Part shown: positions 43,598 through 51,606 of the stretch, one piece after another
Layout: every line of letters begins with the position of its first letter
Position numbering within the stretch: position 1 is the first letter of the stretch
Source of the DNA: Bacteroidota bacterium
GTDB lineage: Bacteria; Bacteroidota; Bacteroidia; Bacteroidales; Prolixibacteraceae
Assembly (NCBI GenBank): GCA_029265715.1
Contig: JAJUGZ010000005.1
Location: 1-64,000, forward strand
Length of the DNA: 64,000 bases
Direction of reading: 5' to 3'
Notes under the pieces: model-generated
The model's database searches: none
What the model saw: only the letters and a program-made list of their open reading frames with translations
Told to the model about the DNA's origin: nothing
Made by a program: the position numbers and the translations under genes

Positions 43598-45754
43598 CTA
43601 TTCTTCTTTTTGTTCGGCTGCGTAAGCGGCCAGCAGTTCATCCTGAACCTCCTGAGGCACTTTTTCATAGCCAGAGAACTTCATGTTGAAGATGCCGCGC
43701 CCTCCGGTCAGCGAACTTAATGAGGTTGAGTATTTATTCATTTCTTTTAGAGGGACGCGGGCCGAGATTTTCTCAAACCCTTTTTCGCTGCCCATTCCCA
43801 TAATCAGGGCGCGGCGCCCCTGCAGGTCGCTCATCACGTCGCCCATGCGTTCGCCGGGAACCCAAACGTCCAGATCGTAGATGGGCTCCAGAATTTTTGG
43901 GCCGGCGTTTTTGAAGGCCATGCTGAAGGCATTTCGTCCGGCTAATTTGAATGAGATTTCATTCGAGTCAACCGGGTGCATTTTGCCGTCGTACACATAT
44001 ACGCGGATATCGCGGGCGTACGAACCGGTAAGCGGCCCTTCTTCCATCTTTTCCATGATGCCTTTCAGGATAGCCGGCATAAAGCGGGCGTCGATCGATC
44101 CGCCCACGATGCAGTTGCAGAATGTCAGTTTACCTCCCCATTGCAACGGGTATTCCTGGGTGTCGCGGATCGAAAGTTTGAATTCTTTCCCGTTTAGTTT
44201 GAAGTCGGCATGAGGCGCAGTTCCGTCGTCAATGGGCTCGATGATCATGTGTACCTCGCCAAACTGGCCGGCTCCGCCCGATTGTTTTTTATGGCGGTAA
44301 TCAGCCTGGGCTGCCTTCGTGATGGTTTCCCTGTAAGGGATCTTAGGCGCTTTGAACTCAATCGGGATTTTATGGACATGGTCGAAATACCATTTCAGGG
44401 TGTTGATGTGATATTCGCCTTGTCCTTCGACGATCAGCTGTTTCAGCTCTTTTGAATAGTTTACCAGATAGGTAGGATCTTCGTCTTTAATCCGGTGCAG
44501 TATTTCTCCGACTTTTTCGTCGTCGGTTTCAGAAACGGCTTTTACGGCTACCCTGAATTTTGGGTCCGGAAATTTAATCGGTGCGAAGATGACATCCAGC
44601 TCCTTGTCGCACAGTGTCTGGTTAAATTTGGTTTCTTTTAGTTTGACTGTACAGCCAATGTCGCCTGCAACCATTTCCGGAACGGCAATCCGGTTTTTCC
44701 CGGCTGTAACAAATATTTGTGATATACGTTCTTTTGCCCCGTTTTTTGTGTTGATCAAATCTTTGCCTTCGGTTACTTTTCCCGACATTACTTTAAAATA
44801 GGTAATCTCGCCCACATGCGATTCGAGCGATGTTTTGAAGACAAACAGCGAAGTTGGTTTGTTTTCGTTCATGACTACTTCTTTGCCCTGGGTTGTAGCC
44901 CTCATCGGAACTTCGCTCGGGGCGGGAGCGATGTTGCAAATGAATTCAAGTAAGCGGTGAACGCCAATATTTTTCTTTGCCGCGGTGCAGAATACCGGGA
45001 AAAGGTCGCGGTGTACCATGCCCATTTTCATCCCTTTGCGCATTTCGTCTTCAGTCAGGGTACCTTTTTCGAAATAAAGCTCCATCAGCGATTCTTCATT
45101 TTCGGCGGCTACTTCAACTAATTGGTTGTGTAATTCTTCGGCCTTTTCAATTTCACTGGCCGGAATTTCCAGAACTTCGGGTTTGCCGCCGTTCGGGCCG
45201 TATTTATACATTTTCATTTTCAATACATCGATGATTGTATTGAATCCGGCGCCGGTTTCAACCGGATATTGAACGACGGTTACTTTGTTCCCGAAACGAG
45301 CTTTGGCTTGTTCAACGGCCTGCTCGAAGTGTGCATTTTCGTGGTCGAGGTGGTTAAAAACAAAGATGAGGGGGGTTTTTGAATTTTCGGCGTGTCGCCC
45401 GGCCGATTCGGTTCCGGCTTCAATACCGTTGGCGGTGTTAATGACCATCAGGCCTAAGCCTGTAACCTGAAGCGAAGAAACAACCCCGCCGCAAAAATCG
45501 TCCATGCCGGGCGTGTCGAGGATGTTGATCTTTTTGTCGTTGAATTCGGTGTAGAGCAGAGAAGAGAAAACTGAGTTACCATATTCCTGCTCAATCAGAT
45601 GGTAGTCCGATACGGTGTTTTTGCTCTGTACGTCACCTCTGCGGTTTATAACTCCACCCTCGAAGAGCATGGCCTCCGCAAGGGTGGTTTTCCCACTGCC
45701 GGCATTGCCTATTAAGGTAATGTTCCGGATCTGATCAGTTTTATAGACTTTCAT
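43598..45754 (-). CDS. fusA2: Elongation factor G paralogue (EF-G2-like) lacking the catalytic histidine
   Basis: A translocase-like GTPase of 718 residues with all five EF-G domains. The P-loop GNAGSGKTT (residues 16-24) is intact. The G3 motif reads DTPGMDDF instead of DTPGHVDF, so Met84 replaces the histidine that activates water. The switch I stretch lacks the usual RGIT, and G4 reads NHLD instead of NKMD. Domain IV is recognisable at GGAGQFGEVHMIIEPI. The family resembles the Bacteroides EF-G2, reported to support translation without GTP hydrolysis under poor growth conditions; equivalence is inference. The canonical fusA is not in this window. A clear promoter lies about 180 bases upstream, giving a long 5' leader. 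Confidence 0.88.
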   Translation of the reverse strand: MKVYKTDQIRNITLIGNAGSGKTTLAEAMLFEGGVINRRGDVQSKNTVSDYHLIEQEYGNSVFSSLLYTEFNDKKINILDTPGMDDFCGGVVSSLQVTGLGLMVINTANGIEAGTESAGRHAENSKTPLIFVFNHLDHENAHFEQAVEQAKARFGNKVTVVQYPVETGAGFNTIIDVLKMKMYKYGPNGGKPEVLEIPASEIEKAEELHNQLVEVAAENEESLMELYFEKGTLTEDEMRKGMKMGMVHRDLFPVFCTAAKKNIGVHRLLEFICNIAPAPSEVPMRATTQGKEVVMNENKPTSLFVFKTSLESHVGEITYFKVMSGKVTEGKDLINTKNGAKERISQIFVTAGKNRIAVPEMVAGDIGCTVKLKETKFNQTLCDKELDVIFAPIKFPDPKFRVAVKAVSETDDEKVGEILHRIKDEDPTYLVNYSKELKQLIVEGQGEYHINTLKWYFDHVHKIPIEFKAPKIPYRETITKAAQADYRHKKQSGGAGQFGEVHMIIEPIDDGTAPHADFKLNGKEFKLSIRDTQEYPLQWGGKLTFCNCIVGGSIDARFMPAILKGIMEKMEEGPLTGSYARDIRVYVYDGKMHPVDSNEISFKLAGRNAFSMAFKNAGPKILEPIYDLDVWVPGERMGDVMSDLQGRRALIMGMGSEKGFEKISARVPLKEMNKYSTSLSSLTGGRGIFNMKFSGYEKVPQEVQDELLAAYAAEQKEE

Positions 45755-45931
45755 GTTTCAAAAATTTAGTTTGTCCTTGATAATCAGGTTTAGTTTATGA
45801 AACTTCCAGGCCTCTCCGCTTTCATTCTTCCGATGGAAATGTTGAATTATGGTCGTTTCATCTGCTAAATCGCTTCATGTTTAAATTCATTAGTTTTCAG
45901 ATTGATACTGTCGTTTGTTAACGAAGCCTTT

Positions 45932-45961
45932 CAAAATTAGTAATAAAAATTTAACAATCAA
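45932..45961 (-). promoter_or_regulatory. Promoter of the EF-G paralogue
   Basis: TTG, a 19-base spacer and TAATTTTG on the minus strand match the Bacteroidota promoter exactly. Transcription would start near 45925, leaving a leader of about 170 bases before the ATG. Confidence 0.7.
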
Positions 45962-46336
45962 GGCGCGGGAAACCCGTGAAAAATAGCTATGGTTTTTTGT
46001 GATTTTCTGGTTTTAATAAAATGAAGATTATCAGTCGTATGATGATTTTTAGATATTTTAGGCGTTTTCTGTAAGTAACAGGATGTGAGGTTTGTACCTT
46101 TTGGTTATGTTGTTGGAAAGGTTTTGTCGCTTGGAGGTATGTCTGCAGGGGATATGCTCGTTTGGGAGGAAACTCGGTCGAACTGAAATTTCGGCAATAT
46201 TGGCTCCCTTCGAACGATTGTGTTTTTTTACTTGGCAGCAAAAAAAGATAAGAAGCCTTTTACTGGCGATAACACGTCAATAACACGGGCTTTGTTTTAC
46301 ATCAGAAATGAAAATAGAAAGGCCGCAAGTTGTTGG
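45962..46336. other. Spacer without a recognisable gene
   Basis: AT-rich gap between the EF-G promoter and the response-regulator stop. Two overlapping short frames on opposite strands (84 and 63 codons) show no family resemblance, biased composition or credible start. I see no terminator hairpin or structured RNA. Confidence 0.4.
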
Positions 46337-47020
46337 TTATAAGATTAATTTATACCCGATGCCGTGTACGGTGACAATGTGTTGGCTGTCGGGGGTGTCG
46401 ATTTTGTCGCGCAGACGGACGATGAAATTATCGACCGTCCGGGCACTTGGCTGATAATCCATTCCCCAAACTTTATCCAGAATATCGTCGCGGCTAACAA
46501 TCCGCCCGGCATTGCGGTACAAAAAGTGCAGGATTTCGAATTCTTTATGCGACATACGAACAGGCGTTTGTTCCCGGAATGCCTCGTATCCATCGAACGA
46601 AACCTGGAGAAGCCCGATTTGTACCAGGTTGTTGGGCGATGGAATTGCCCCGGTCTGTTTTGTCCGGCGCAGAATAACTTTGATCCGGGCCAGCAGTTCC
46701 CGTAAACTGAACGGTTTGGTCACGTAATCGTCGGCTCCCAGTTCAAGTCCCAGCACCCGGTCGAGTTCCTCGCCACGGGCTGTTAAAAGGATAATAGGTG
46801 TTTCAATACCGCCAGCCCGGGCTTTTTTACAGACATCAAAACCCGACATGCCGGGCAGCATGACATCCAAAAGAACCAGATCAAACTCGCCGGTTGTCAG
46901 CTTTTTCAGACCCTCGTCGCCACGGTCGGCTGTATCAACCAGGTAGCCTTCAAATTCGAGGTTGTCGCGCAGGCCGGTCAGCATGGCCCGCTCGTCTTCG
47001 ATGATTAGGATTTTATACAT
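46337..47020 (-). CDS. OmpR-family response regulator
   Basis: DNA-binding partner of the adjoining sensor kinase. Residues 1-118 form the receiver, with acidic pocket EDE (residues 8-10), phospho-acceptor Asp52 in LLDVMLPG and Lys in VTKPFSLREL. Residues about 130-225 form the winged-helix domain, with RMSHKEFEILHFLYRNAGRIVSRDDILDKVWG and the DNA-contact segment SARTVDNFIVRLRDKI. The length is 227. Its start overlaps the kinase stop by eight bases, so the pair is translationally coupled. The regulated genes cannot be deduced; neither neighbour is obviously linked. Confidence 0.96.
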   Translation of the reverse strand: MYKILIIEDERAMLTGLRDNLEFEGYLVDTADRGDEGLKKLTTGEFDLVLLDVMLPGMSGFDVCKKARAGGIETPIILLTARGEELDRVLGLELGADDYVTKPFSLRELLARIKVILRRTKQTGAIPSPNNLVQIGLLQVSFDGYEAFREQTPVRMSHKEFEILHFLYRNAGRIVSRDDILDKVWGMDYQPSARTVDNFIVRLRDKIDTPDSQHIVTVHGIGYKLIL

Positions 47021-48554
47021 GGGTTTGTGTTTTTGCCGGGAACTTTAAAATAAAGGTACTGCCATCGCCCAGTTTACTTCGTACCGAAACCGAACCGCCG
47101 TGTGCATTCATCATCCGTTTTACGAGGTTGAGGCCCAGTCCGGAGCCTTTTGCTTTATGGGCGAGGTCGCCTTCGGTAACCCGGTAGAACTGGTCGAAAA
47201 TGTATTTCTGGTTTTTTGCCGAGATGCCAATCCCGTTGTCTTCCACTTCAATCAGGTAACTGGCTTTTCGGGCGATGGTCCGGATCGTAATTTTTTTGTG
47301 GTCTTCGGAGCCGTATTTAATTGCGTTGTCAATCAGGTTAACCAGTATGTCTTTCACGGCATCGCGGTCGGCCGATACAAGGGCCGGCCCCGGGGTGGGG
47401 AAAAACTGGTAATCGACATCCGCTTTTTCTAAATGTGCCCTGACAGATTCGACAATCTCGGGAATAAGTTTGTTCAGGTCGACTTCTGAAAAGCGGAATG
47501 TCTGCTTGTTCTTTTCCAGACGTGAGAAATTCAGGATCCGGTTGACAATGCCTGTCAGCCGGACACTTTCCTGTTGGATAGTTTTCAGGTATTCTTCTTG
47601 TTTTTGTTCGGTTTTTACCCGTTTCAGGAGCAAGGTCTCGGCATACATGCTGATCAGGGCCAGCGGAGTGCGTATTTCGTGCGAAACATTCGATACAAAT
47701 TCTGATTTGAGCTCGGCCAGTTTTATTTCTTTCCGGATGTTGAAAATTACGAACAAGAACCCCAGTATAACCAATATCCCGATGCCAAGCAACAGATAAT
47801 TATCGCGTTGGGTCCGCTCCGAAGCAAGGTCGGTAAGGGTTTTTGATTTTAACCGGATGCCCAGTTCGTAGCCTGGGACATACCACATGTCGGCCGATTG
47901 GAGCGAGTCGTTGGGCTCGGCCCGCTCGCCGGTGTAAAAAACGATCCGGCCTGATTCTTTTTGCTTGATCTGAATATAGAAAAGCTCCTGCGAAATTTGT
48001 TGGATCTGGGCCCGGAGGTTTTGGTCGATGAATGTGTCGGGGTTGATGATGAGCTGACAAGCCAGCTTGCCTTTATTGACCGAGGGCAGGAAGCAGATCT
48101 GGGTGTAGGTTCCGGCAGAAGCTGCGTTGAGCCGCTGATAATTGTTTTCGAGATATTCTCGCAAGGTTTTGATTTTGTCCGGCCCTGGCCATTCGTTGAA
48201 CGTTGCAGTAGCCCCAGGCCGTTCAACTTGCGCGATTACTGCGTGTTCGTCAAGGTCGAGAAAACGGATGGATTGTATGGCCGGGTTGTTTTGAAGCAGG
48301 TTTTCTTCGAGCGAAAGCATCAATTGTCCTTCCGGATCGATGGGCTGGTTTAGCATTTGGCTCCATTGGCCCAGAACATTTTCGGAATGCTGGTTGACCG
48401 AGAATAAAATTGAATTGAGCTGGGTAGAAAAAACCCGTTCTACCATCTGCTCATTCTGGCTCATGGACGAATACTCTTTAACCAGATAAAAACTGATCGG
48501 GAGGGCGACGATAATCAGTAAAACGAGGCTTATTTTGGCAAGTGTCCGTACCAT
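47013..48554 (-). CDS. Membrane sensor histidine kinase
   Basis: A 513-residue kinase. Two membrane helices (residues about 8-27 and 253-275) enclose a periplasmic sensor domain of about 225 residues that I do not recognise. Next is a HisKA dimerisation domain with the phospho-acceptor His in FVSNVSHEIRTPLALI (about residue 292). The HATPase_c domain has N box LIDNAIKYG, G1 VEDNGIGI and G2 KGSGLGL. No HAMP domain is evident between the second helix and HisKA. It is the first gene of a two-gene unit with the response regulator. The ligand is unknown. Confidence 0.95.
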   Translation of the reverse strand: MVRTLAKISLVLLIIVALPISFYLVKEYSSMSQNEQMVERVFSTQLNSILFSVNQHSENVLGQWSQMLNQPIDPEGQLMLSLEENLLQNNPAIQSIRFLDLDEHAVIAQVERPGATATFNEWPGPDKIKTLREYLENNYQRLNAASAGTYTQICFLPSVNKGKLACQLIINPDTFIDQNLRAQIQQISQELFYIQIKQKESGRIVFYTGERAEPNDSLQSADMWYVPGYELGIRLKSKTLTDLASERTQRDNYLLLGIGILVILGFLFVIFNIRKEIKLAELKSEFVSNVSHEIRTPLALISMYAETLLLKRVKTEQKQEEYLKTIQQESVRLTGIVNRILNFSRLEKNKQTFRFSEVDLNKLIPEIVESVRAHLEKADVDYQFFPTPGPALVSADRDAVKDILVNLIDNAIKYGSEDHKKITIRTIARKASYLIEVEDNGIGISAKNQKYIFDQFYRVTEGDLAHKAKGSGLGLNLVKRMMNAHGGSVSVRSKLGDGSTFILKFPAKTQTHV

Positions 48555-48695
48555 CTTATTTGTTCAGGTTTATTTAAGCTTGATAAAGATATTGAATTGA
48601 ACGGAAACTTTATGTCCCGACAGCCTAACAACAGGTTATGGCCGGTGAATGAAATATTTGGACTGGTATTATTGGTAAAATTTTTACAGAGGGCA

Positions 48696-48728
48696 TAAAA
48701 AAACCTCCGGAGAAAGTCCGAAGGTTTT
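48696..48728 (-). terminator. Terminator of the TonB receptor gene
   Basis: AAACCTTCGG and CCGGAGGTTT (one G-U) are followed on the minus strand by seven T, between the receptor stop and the kinase start. The receptor is thus a single-gene unit. Confidence 0.8.
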
Positions 48729-48797
48729 TGTACAAAATCCTGTTTCAGAATTTTGGGAGGAGACAAATGAAAATCTGGCAAAAAGAAGGTCTCCGTA

Positions 48798-51239
48798 TTA
48801 AAAGCTAAAGTCGATCCCGAACATAACATTGGTTCCTACCTGCGGAAAATAACCATCCATTTTAAAGCGCTTTCCATTCAGAATATAGGAATACACCCAG
48901 GCGTTGCTTTCGTATTCGGCGTTCAGCAGGTTGTTTACCTGGGCGTGTAGTTTTACCTCTTTGAATAATTTCTGTTTCAGGATGTAATCCAGTTTCAGGT
49001 TGTTTACAACGTAGGCGTCCAGTTTGCGGTCTTCGTTCGAGGTGTTGTCGATGTATTGTTCCCCGACATAATTCGACTGTAAACTGAGATTTAGTCCGGG
49101 CATTGCCGTCAGGACCAGTTGGCTGTTGGCGATCACATTGGGCGAGAACGACAGGTCTGTTGTTCCCAGATCGAACTGTTGCTGGCCCCCGTTGTCCCAA
49201 TCGTCAACATATTCGGTAAAGTTTTTGATTTTGTTCCGGCTGAACGTTGCGTTTATATCCCAGCGGAGCGTGCTGGTCAGTTTAGCGGCTAAAGTTAATT
49301 CGATACCGGCACGGTAGCTGTCGTCGAAATTTTCCATGATGGGCGATCCCACATCATTGATTTGTCCGGTCAGGACAAGCTGATTTTGGTAAAGCATGTA
49401 ATAGAGATTCGCTCCGGTGGCTATGCGTTTGTTTTTGTAATTGTATCCGAACTCGAAATCGTTTAGCACTTCTTCAACCGGCTGGTGGTTGGCATCGGCA
49501 TCCACATAATTATCGCGGTTTGGCTCGCGGCTGGCGCGGGCAAAGTTGAAAAATATTTCTTCCCGATCGTTGGGGTGATAGAATAACCCGACTTTTGGAT
49601 TGAAAAACTCGAACTGGTGTTCCTGGGTCAAGTCGCGCAAATCGTCGTCGATCCCGGAGATTGAGTAATTGATGCTTCGGTACTGAAAATCGACAAATAA
49701 ATTCAGGTTGGTAACCACTTCGTAGTTATACCTGGCAAACAGGTTGAAATCTTTCTTCAATCCGTTCCCGCGGTACCATTCGTGGTTGATGCCGGAATCT
49801 CCGTAAAAGCGCGCCCAGATTACGTTCCCGTAATGATCGCCGTCGTACACGTTGTAGCCTCCGCCAAACGTAAATTCGCGTGCTTCTGTTTTGCTGTTTA
49901 ACGAGAAAGTCCCTCCGTAAAAATCGTTGTCAAGCCATTTGCGCCTGACCAAGTCGGTGCTTTCCAGCGTTGTTCCGTTAATAACCGGAGCGGTCATCAG
50001 GTAATCATTGTAGCTTTCTCCTTCTTTATACTCTTCGTAGTAGCCCTTTCCCCGGGTATAAAACAGGGCTGCATTCAGGTGCAACGTCGGGTCGAACCGA
50101 TGTGAATATAATAATTGATAGTGGTCCTGTTGATAATGATCGACCTGGTTCGGATAGGTGTAATAGTTGTAAGTCCGGTTATTTGAGTTCACCATTTCGT
50201 CGACTTGTTGCTGGGTGTACAACCCGTGGTCGGCATAGCGTTGCATCCCGGCGAAATCGTTGTTTAGGCGCACCGATGGAACTCCCCACCATGCCTGATA
50301 GGTTTCCTCAAATCCGGAGAAGATATTGGTCTTCAGGATTGTGTTTTCAGTAAAGTATCCTCCGGAAACAAAGAATGATTTTAAGTCGGATGATGCGCGG
50401 TCGATAAAACCGTCGGATTTGACCCTGGAGAGGCGCGCGTCGAAAGTATATTTACCGTTGATAAGCCCGGATCCGGCGCTGACCGTATTTTTAAATGTAT
50501 TGAACGAACCGGCAGCCGAGGTATATTCGGCGTGGGCATCCTTGTTTAAGGTCATGGTCTGCAGGTTGATACTGGCCCCGAAAGCAGCAGCTCCGTTGGT
50601 CGAAGTCCCGACGCCGCGCTGAACCTGGATGTTGTCGGTCGATGCGGCCAAATCCGGGATGTCGACCCACCAGGTTCCGTGCGATTCGGCGTCGTTCATC
50701 GGGATGCCATTGATCGTTACATTGATACGGTTCAAATCGGTTCCGCGAATCCTGAAGTTGGTGTAACCCACGCCGGCCCCGGCATCGGAAGTTACGACAA
50801 ACGACGGGGTCTGACTGAGCAAATATGGAATATCCTGTCCCATGTTGTTGTCCTGGATCTGTTTTTTCCCAACTGTGGTAAACGCCACTGGCATTTTGTT
50901 GTTGGCGCGGGTGGCCGAGATTAGAACTTCCTCGGTCATGACCGGATTGGGTTTCATTACCACGTCCAAGACTTTGTTGCCCGAGAGTTCGACTTTAACG
51001 ATCTGCGATTCGTAACCAATAAAAGAAAATTGGAGAGAATAGGTTCCGCCCTTCAGGTTTTTAAATTCAAAATTTCCGTTCAGGTCGGACGAAACACCCT
51101 GAAATGTTCCGGCAATTACAACACTTGTGCCGGGCAACTGTTCTCCGGCTTCATTTTTTACAGTTCCTTTCAGCGAGAACTGTGCAAAGGCAAAAACCAC
51201 TGCAATTTGCAGGAGCAATACCAATGTCAGCTTTTTCAT
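48798..51239 (-). CDS. TonB-dependent receptor under TPP riboswitch control (probable thiamine importer)
   Basis: An outer-membrane transporter of 813 residues. The chosen ATG (MKKLTLVLLLQIAVVFAFA) gives a normal signal peptide; the ORF-track version adds 11 residues from a TTG. A carboxypeptidase-regulatory-like domain (about 22-105) precedes a plug with TEEVLISATRANNKMPVAFTTVG and FRIRGTDLNRINVTINGIPMND. The 22-strand-type barrel ends in GIDFSF. It is not SusC-like. A TPP riboswitch lies directly upstream. TPP-controlled TonB receptors in Bacteroidota are known or predicted to import thiamine. There is no PnuT-like inner-membrane transporter next to it here. Confidence 0.9.
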   Translation of the reverse strand: MKKLTLVLLLQIAVVFAFAQFSLKGTVKNEAGEQLPGTSVVIAGTFQGVSSDLNGNFEFKNLKGGTYSLQFSFIGYESQIVKVELSGNKVLDVVMKPNPVMTEEVLISATRANNKMPVAFTTVGKKQIQDNNMGQDIPYLLSQTPSFVVTSDAGAGVGYTNFRIRGTDLNRINVTINGIPMNDAESHGTWWVDIPDLAASTDNIQVQRGVGTSTNGAAAFGASINLQTMTLNKDAHAEYTSAAGSFNTFKNTVSAGSGLINGKYTFDARLSRVKSDGFIDRASSDLKSFFVSGGYFTENTILKTNIFSGFEETYQAWWGVPSVRLNNDFAGMQRYADHGLYTQQQVDEMVNSNNRTYNYYTYPNQVDHYQQDHYQLLYSHRFDPTLHLNAALFYTRGKGYYEEYKEGESYNDYLMTAPVINGTTLESTDLVRRKWLDNDFYGGTFSLNSKTEAREFTFGGGYNVYDGDHYGNVIWARFYGDSGINHEWYRGNGLKKDFNLFARYNYEVVTNLNLFVDFQYRSINYSISGIDDDLRDLTQEHQFEFFNPKVGLFYHPNDREEIFFNFARASREPNRDNYVDADANHQPVEEVLNDFEFGYNYKNKRIATGANLYYMLYQNQLVLTGQINDVGSPIMENFDDSYRAGIELTLAAKLTSTLRWDINATFSRNKIKNFTEYVDDWDNGGQQQFDLGTTDLSFSPNVIANSQLVLTAMPGLNLSLQSNYVGEQYIDNTSNEDRKLDAYVVNNLKLDYILKQKLFKEVKLHAQVNNLLNAEYESNAWVYSYILNGKRFKMDGYFPQVGTNVMFGIDFSF

Positions 51240-51299
51240 TTTTTGATTTTTAATGGTTAATACAATAACCAATGAGGCAGGATTTTATCCTTGTTTTCG

Positions 51300-51392
51300 C
51301 CATCCCTTCGCCGGCATTACCCGGAGCAGGTTCGGTGGGTATGATCTCAGCCTGTTATTATTCCAGCTTGCGCCGGATAGGCACCCCATTGC
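51300..51392 (-). promoter_or_regulatory. TPP (thiamine pyrophosphate) riboswitch
   Basis: The minus strand carries the THI-box landmarks in order: GGGGTGCC, then GCTGAGATCATACCC, then GAACCTGCTCCGGGTAATGCCGGCG and AAGGGA. P3 is the variable arm GGCGCAAGC...; the CTGAGA and AACCTG-GGTAATGCC cores are intact. It lies about 60 bases before the receptor start and just after a good promoter. No clear terminator stem is visible before the ATG, so control may act on translation initiation. Confidence 0.95.
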
Positions 51393-51407
51393 GTAAAATT
51401 ATCGGTT

Positions 51408-51438
51408 CAAAGATAGGGCAATCTGAGATAGGATTCAA
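51408..51438 (-). promoter_or_regulatory. Promoter of the TPP riboswitch/receptor transcript
   Basis: TTG, a 20-base spacer and TATCTTTG on the minus strand match the Bacteroidota consensus exactly and lie 16 bases before the riboswitch. Confidence 0.75.
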
Positions 51439-51606
51439 AGTTTATTGTTTGGGAGAAGCAGTTTTAAAATAAAATTAAGCAAGGCGCGATGAGAAGGGAC
51501 TCAACATTTATGAGTAAATAATGACGCTTTGTGGTATTATTTTCGATGAATTTTCGCATATAACGCTATTTTTATGCCGTTGATTTTTTTACCTAAACCA
51601 CATTTA

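Noticed and set aside
45987-46241. 84-codon minus-strand frame MLPSKKTQSFEG...
   Set aside because: Considered as a small gene in the 580-base gap, but it overlaps a similar frame on the other strand and has no domain, promoter or terminator.
51272-51472. 66-codon plus-strand frame
   Set aside because: It is antisense to the TPP riboswitch and its promoter and has no family resemblance.
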